From: CANLBN01 sp034111645
GTDB lineage: Bacteria > Pseudomonadota > Gammaproteobacteria > Pseudomonadales > Cellvibrionaceae
Reading direction: 5' to 3'
NCBI GenBank assembly: GCA_034111645.1
Contig: JAWUWW010000062.1
Coordinates: 1-10,397, forward strand
Length of the DNA: 10,397 bases
Every line of letters begins with the position of its first letter. Position 1 is the stretch's first letter. This document shows, one piece after another, positions 7,328-10,397 of the stretch. The position numbers and the translations under genes were made by a program. Below the pieces are notes generated by a model that worked only from the letters and a program-made list of their open reading frames with translations, was not told where the DNA came from and searched no databases.

Positions 7328-7340
7328 CACCCCGCTATAA
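7328..7340 (-). promoter_or_regulatory. TTATAGCGGGGTG motif before rpl10-like ORF
   Basis: Between nad7 and the rpl10-like ORF the minus strand reads TTATAGCGGGGTG, nine bases before the ATG at 7318. It resembles the motifs before rpl14 and nad7. Its position just upstream of that ATG favours ATG 7318 over the in-frame GTG at 7330, which lies within the motif. Confidence 0.3.
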
Positions 7341-7347
7341 TAAAATT

Positions 7348-8514
7348 CTACCGATCAACTTCACCAAAAACAATATCTAAAGTCCCAATAACAGTTACAA
7401 TATCCGCTATCATATGGTCTTTTGACACAAAGTCAACCGCCTGTAAATGATTAAAACCAGGAGCTTTTATTTTACACCTATAAGGCCTATTTGAACCTAA
7501 AGAAACTAAATCTACCCCAAATTCACCCTTTGGGGCTTCTGTAGCAGAATACACACCCCCTTTAGGTAAAATAAAACCTTCTGTAAAATATTTAAATTGA
7601 TGAATTAAGGACTCCATATTTCTTTTAGTATCAGATCTCGAAGGTTTTTTAAACTTAAAAGAAGACACACTCTGTACCGACCCATAAGGGATCTTGTTTA
7701 AACACTGAGAAATAATACTTAAAGATTGCCGCATCTCCTCCATACGGATAACATACCTGTCAAAACAATCCCCATTTAAACCGCAAGGGACATCAAAAGA
7801 AATCTTATTATATATTTCATAAGGTTGAACTTTCCTTAAGTCCCAATAACAACCAGAACCTCTGAGCATAACACCACTAAACCCCCAAGAAACAGCATCC
7901 TCATAAGTTACAACACCTATATCAACTAGTCTCTGTTTCCATATCCTGTTATTTGTTAGCATTTCTTCGAACTCATCCAATCTTTTCGAAAATCTCGATA
8001 TAAAAATGAAAATATCATCTAAAAGCTGAGAAGGTAAATCCCCATTAACACCACCCGGCCTTATGAAATTAGAGTGCATCCTTGCACCCGAAACTCTCTC
8101 ATAAAACTCCAACAGTTTCTCCCTTTCCTCAAAACCCCAAAAAAAGGGAGTCATAGCACCAACATCTAAAGCATGGCAGGATACAGCTAACAAATGATTT
8201 AGTATTCTGGTTATCTCTAAAAAAATAACACGAATATACTTAGCCCTTTCCGGTACTTTAATGTTAGCTAGATTCTCTATAGCTATGCAAAAAGTATGCT
8301 CTTGCGCCATCATAGATACGTAATCCAATCTATCGAAATAAGGTATATTTTGTATATAATTTTTGTATTCAATTAATTTTTCCGTACCCCTATGGAGCAA
8401 ACCTATATGGGGATCCGCCCTTTTTATGACTTCCCCATCCAATTCCAAAATCATACGCAAAACACCATGCGCTGCTGGGTGTTGAGGACCAAAGTTTATT
8501 GTGAAATTTTTCAT
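7348..8514 (-). CDS. nad7: NADH dehydrogenase (complex I) subunit 7 (49 kDa)
   Basis: Nad7 (NuoD, 49-kDa family) is a matrix-arm subunit of complex I that, with the PSST subunit, forms the quinone-reducing site next to cluster N2. The 388-residue product begins MKNFTINFGPQHPAAHG, containing the conserved H-P-A-A-H loop at the quinone site. It continues with DPHIGLLHRGTEKLIEYK, FDRLDYVSMMAQEHTF, RPGGVNGDLP, and the C-terminal CKIKAPGFNHLQAVDF ending in TLDIVFGEVDR, as in bacteria. The ATG at 8514 is chosen because it reproduces the normal family N-terminus and has a purine-rich GGGAGGAG upstream at 8534-8527. An in-frame ATG at 8544 would add ten residues (MIYREESGKK) that include that purine tract. 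It is a soluble protein with no membrane segments, and the full family length is intact. Confidence 0.97.
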   Translation of the reverse strand: MKNFTINFGPQHPAAHGVLRMILELDGEVIKRADPHIGLLHRGTEKLIEYKNYIQNIPYFDRLDYVSMMAQEHTFCIAIENLANIKVPERAKYIRVIFLEITRILNHLLAVSCHALDVGAMTPFFWGFEEREKLLEFYERVSGARMHSNFIRPGGVNGDLPSQLLDDIFIFISRFSKRLDEFEEMLTNNRIWKQRLVDIGVVTYEDAVSWGFSGVMLRGSGCYWDLRKVQPYEIYNKISFDVPCGLNGDCFDRYVIRMEEMRQSLSIISQCLNKIPYGSVQSVSSFKFKKPSRSDTKRNMESLIHQFKYFTEGFILPKGGVYSATEAPKGEFGVDLVSLGSNRPYRCKIKAPGFNHLQAVDFVSKDHMIADIVTVIGTLDIVFGEVDR

Positions 8515-8526
8515 TTTTTTCCCACT

Positions 8527-8540
8527 CTCCTCCCTATAAA
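8527..8540 (-). promoter_or_regulatory. Purine-rich motif before nad7, Shine-Dalgarno-like
   Basis: The minus strand reads TTTATAGGGAGGAG, ending 12 bases before the ATG at 8514. The GGGAGGAG part resembles a bacterial ribosome-binding site, and its location supports that ATG over the one at 8544. Similar TTATAG plus G-rich words occur before rpl14 and the rpl10-like ORF. A role in translation or RNA processing is inference. Confidence 0.35.
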
Positions 8541-8559
8541 TCATAAAGTGATTCTATTA

Positions 8560-9075
8560 TTAACTAGTAACTAAAAATGAAACAAATTTTTCAATTTTTT
8601 TACTTTCTAAAGATACGTTTAAATGGGGTAACGAGAAATTCTGAATAAAATTAAAAAAAGATACCCCTTTTATAAATTTTTGGATATTAAGTAAATTAAA
8701 AGTTCTCCTCTCCCCCCTTAATATTGATATTTTTTTCAAATAGGAAGAATTCTTTGCTGAAAAATTGAAAAGGAAGTTGTCTAAAAAAAAAAAATTCTTC
8801 CTCTTCCCGAGACACGACAAACAACCAACAAACATACCCTTCCTTATTCTTAAGTTATAAACTGATTTTTTTGATTTCCTTATAGTGGGGCAATCCCCTA
8901 TTATAATTTTTAAAATATAACAACATAGAACTAATTTATTTGGGTTATCGGCCGAATCTTGAACTCCAAAATTGAAAAAGGTTTTTCTAATTAATCTGTA
9001 TTCGTAAATGTTCTTATAATTAAATTTAAGTATAGACTCCTTTTTAAGAACATTTTCTATATAACTTGTTAGCAT
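8560..9075 (-). CDS. rpl5: Mitochondrial ribosomal protein L5
   Basis: L5 (uL5) belongs to the central protuberance of the large ribosomal subunit, where it contacts 5S rRNA in bacteria. The 171-residue product is slightly shorter than the bacterial 180. It has the N-terminal ESILKFNYKNIYEYRLIRK block, and the diagnostic LKIIIGDCPTIRKSKKSVYNLRIRKGMFVGC at about residues 56-86, equivalent to ITGQKPxxTKAKKSIAxFKLREGxPIG. The second half, with LGKRKNFFFLDNFLF, matches xTLRGxRMYEFLDRL, but beyond it the sequence is strongly diverged. It starts at ATG 9075, one base after the rpl14 stop (TAATATG), keeping the bacterial L14-L5 order, although rpl24, which separates them in bacteria, is absent. It ends in TAA before nad7. 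Confidence 0.94.
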   Translation of the reverse strand: MLTSYIENVLKKESILKFNYKNIYEYRLIRKTFFNFGVQDSADNPNKLVLCCYILKIIIGDCPTIRKSKKSVYNLRIRKGMFVGCLSCLGKRKNFFFLDNFLFNFSAKNSSYLKKISILRGERRTFNLLNIQKFIKGVSFFNFIQNFSLPHLNVSLESKKIEKFVSFLVTS

Positions 9076-9076
9076 A

Positions 9077-9475
9077 TTATAAAAATACCGAACTTACAGA
9101 TAAAAGTTTCATCATTTTTTTATTTCTATACTCTTTAGCTATCGGGACTAAAACCCTAGTGCCTATCAACTTCTTACTTTTAAAAAAGTCGGTGAGTAAC
9201 ACCACTATATTGCTAGAGAAAAGAACTTTTCTACCATCATTCCTAGAAATAGGTTTCTTACACGAAACAATTAGACCCTTAACTACATCACCTTTGTTTA
9301 AACGAGATTTAGTTTTTTGAGATGACTTGCTTTTCGACCTCACCGAGATTTTTTTAACTGAAACAACAACAATTTTACCGTAGAAACCAACATTACCACC
9401 TAAAACTTTTATGCATTTAACGGATTTTACCCCGGAGTTATCGCCTATTTTTAACTTTGAATGGGACTGTACCAT
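9077..9475 (-). CDS. rpl14: Mitochondrial ribosomal protein L14
   Basis: L14 (uL14) is a beta-barrel protein on the interface side of the large ribosomal subunit. The 132-residue product starts MVQSHSKLKIGDNSGVKSVKCIKVLGG, the typical L14 opening (MIQxxTxLxVADNSGAxxxxCIKVLGG). It continues with a basic region and then LNKGDVVKGLIVSCKKPISRNDG (KGDVVxAVVVRTKK family block). The end is IGTRVLVPIAKEYRNKKMMKLLSVSSVFL, matching GTRIFGPVAREL and the LAPEVL tail. About ten residues longer than bacterial L14, with additional lysine and serine around residues 45-60. The start ATG 9475 lies 36 bases after the cox2 stop, and the spacer contains a TTTATAGGGGTG motif. Confidence 0.96.
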   Translation of the reverse strand: MVQSHSKLKIGDNSGVKSVKCIKVLGGNVGFYGKIVVVSVKKISVRSKSKSSQKTKSRLNKGDVVKGLIVSCKKPISRNDGRKVLFSSNIVVLLTDFFKSKKLIGTRVLVPIAKEYRNKKMMKLLSVSSVFL

Positions 9476-9494
9476 TTGTAAAATAAAATAAAAA

Positions 9495-9506
9495 CACCCC
9501 TATAAA
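9495..9506 (-). promoter_or_regulatory. TTTATAGGGGTG motif before rpl14
   Basis: In the cox2-rpl14 spacer the minus strand reads TTTATAGGGGTG, 19 bases before the rpl14 ATG. The word shares its TTATAG core and G run with the spacers before nad7 and the rpl10-like ORF, in otherwise A+T-only sequence. The distance is long for a Shine-Dalgarno site, so processing or transcription initiation are alternatives. Confidence 0.3.
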
Positions 9507-9511
9507 CTATT

Positions 9512-10397
9512 TTAAATATTCAGAACTCCTTCGATTTCATTTTTTATATCAGCATCTGTCTTATGTTCAGATAAAAAACCTGGAGCTATGTCCTTAAATA
9601 CATTAAAAACATCATTAACACCCATTTTCGTATTTGAACCGGAGATAATCATCCCAAAAACCTGTTTTCTTGATATTTTCGCAATACTTAAATCTATTTG
9701 AAACTCTACATCACTGTTCATAAACTTTAAAGGCGGTATAGCTACAGGGGCATGCCTTAAAGCATGCACAATACTTAAATACCTATGTAAGGAAAATGAT
9801 GAGGGGGCAGTATCACCCCCAAAGTAACCTATTTTAAGACCCTTACCCCCCCTTAAAACAATAGGCAACACGTTTTCCATAAAATCATCTGTGATTTCAT
9901 CATAAGTTTCCCCTTTACCATAGAAACATAAGTAGCAATTAGAGGGGTTATCCGTTATTTGATTGGTTAAGAAGCTTTCGTATAAAATAAAATTTTTCAT
10001 CCTAGAAGTCCAAGGTCTATAGAATTCATGTGAAAAATTTTCATCAAAATAGGATAAGTAGCAATGCCTAAGTGCTAATAACTTATCGGTAACTGGACCC
10101 CTCTCCGGTAAAATGCTGCTACTAACAGTATTTAACAATTTTTTAGTAGAATCTTCAATAAAAAAATTTTGATAAAAATCATTTCGGGAAACACCTTTAA
10201 CACAAATTGGCATAAACCCATGATTAACTCCACATATTTCTGAACACTGCCCAAAAAAATTCCCTTTTGTATTTAAAAATAAACTTGCCGAATTTATTCT
10301 ACCAGGTATAGCATCTACTTTTATACCAAGCGAAGGAACAGCCCAACTATGGATAACATCCTTAGAAGTTATATTAACCCTTATCATCGAATTAGTA
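9512..10397 (-). CDS. cox2: Cytochrome c oxidase subunit 2, 3' part, with ~212-residue C-terminal extension
   Basis: Cox2 carries the CuA centre that takes electrons from cytochrome c on the intermembrane-space side. The reading frame is open to the window end, so the N-terminal membrane helices lie outside. Visible are IRVNITSKDVIHSWAVPSLG with the first CuA ligand H, KVDAIPGR, and QCSEICGVNHGFMPI, giving the full C-E-C-H-M ligand set at 48-59 (counting from the M at 10387). Cox2 normally stops about 15-20 residues later, near residue 79 (position about 10151). Here the frame continues for about 212 residues to TAA at 9514-9512. The extension is soluble, with a CYLCFYGKGE stretch and a glycine-rich GGKGLKIGYFGGD followed by alternating hydrophobic and polar segments; I recognise no domain. 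Because Cox2's C-terminus faces the intermembrane space, the extension probably sits there. Confidence 0.96.
   Translation of the reverse strand, partial: TNSMIRVNITSKDVIHSWAVPSLGIKVDAIPGRINSASLFLNTKGNFFGQCSEICGVNHGFMPICVKGVSRNDFYQNFFIEDSTKKLLNTVSSSILPERGPVTDKLLALRHCYLSYFDENFSHEFYRPWTSRMKNFILYESFLTNQITDNPSNCYLCFYGKGETYDEITDDFMENVLPIVLRGGKGLKIGYFGGDTAPSSFSLHRYLSIVHALRHAPVAIPPLKFMNSDVEFQIDLSIAKISRKQVFGMIISGSNTKMGVNDVFNVFKDIAPGFLSEHKTDADIKNEIEGVLNI

Noticed and set aside
6842..7330. Calling the ORF between nad7 and cox3 nad9
   Set aside because: Position next to nad7 suggested it, but the conserved Nad9 blocks (WxxREVxDMFG, LRRILTDYGFxGHPLRKDFPL) are absent.
10385..10387. ATG at 10387 as the start of cox2
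   Set aside because: It lies inside the conserved CuA domain and the frame is open to the window end, so the gene begins outside the window.

Overview
This window is a densely packed stretch of mitochondrial DNA from a protist (unicellular or algal eukaryote). It is A+T-rich, and every confident gene lies on the minus strand. The genes are respiratory-chain and ribosomal-protein genes of bacterial ancestry: cox1, cox2, cox3, nad1, nad2, nad4, nad7, atp9, atp1, rpl14, rpl5 and one tRNA-His. Mitochondrially encoded atp1, nad7, rpl5 and rpl14 rule out animals and ordinary fungi. The compact, intron-free layout resembles stramenopile, cryptist or other protist mitochondria, but I cannot name the lineage from this window. 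The standard genetic code is sufficient: conserved tryptophans are TGG, stops are TAA or TAG, and no gene here ends in TGA.

Read in the direction of transcription (high to low coordinates), the order is: cox2 (5' end outside the window) - rpl14 - rpl5 - nad7 - an rpl10-like ORF - cox3 - trnH(GUG) - nad2 - nad4 - a 121-base G+C-richer spacer - atp9 - cox1 - nad1 - atp1 (only its first 30 codons are inside). rpl14-rpl5 is a remnant of the bacterial spc-type ribosomal protein operon. Spacers are mostly 1 to 60 bases; nad2/nad4 share one base and nad1/atp1 are one base apart. This suggests long polycistronic transcripts cut at the tRNA and perhaps at other structured elements.

Together the genes supply core membrane subunits of complex I (Nad1, Nad2, Nad4) and its peripheral Nad7, the three core subunits of cytochrome c oxidase, the c-ring and alpha subunits of ATP synthase, and two or three proteins of the mitochondrial large ribosomal subunit.

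The unusual points are: (1) Cox2 continues for about 212 residues beyond its normal end as a soluble, unrecognised C-terminal domain; (2) the 121-base spacer between nad4 and atp9 can fold into a three-armed structure and may encode a small RNA; (3) atp1 has almost none of the usual N-terminal region before the first conserved strand, and stops in all three upstream frames show it cannot simply extend; (4) a lysine-rich ORF between nad7 and cox3 looks like a very divergent ribosomal protein L10; (5) cox3 has no usable ATG and probably starts at GTG; (6) a shared TTATAG/G-rich motif precedes several starts. No unspaced stretch over 300 bases lacks a gene.
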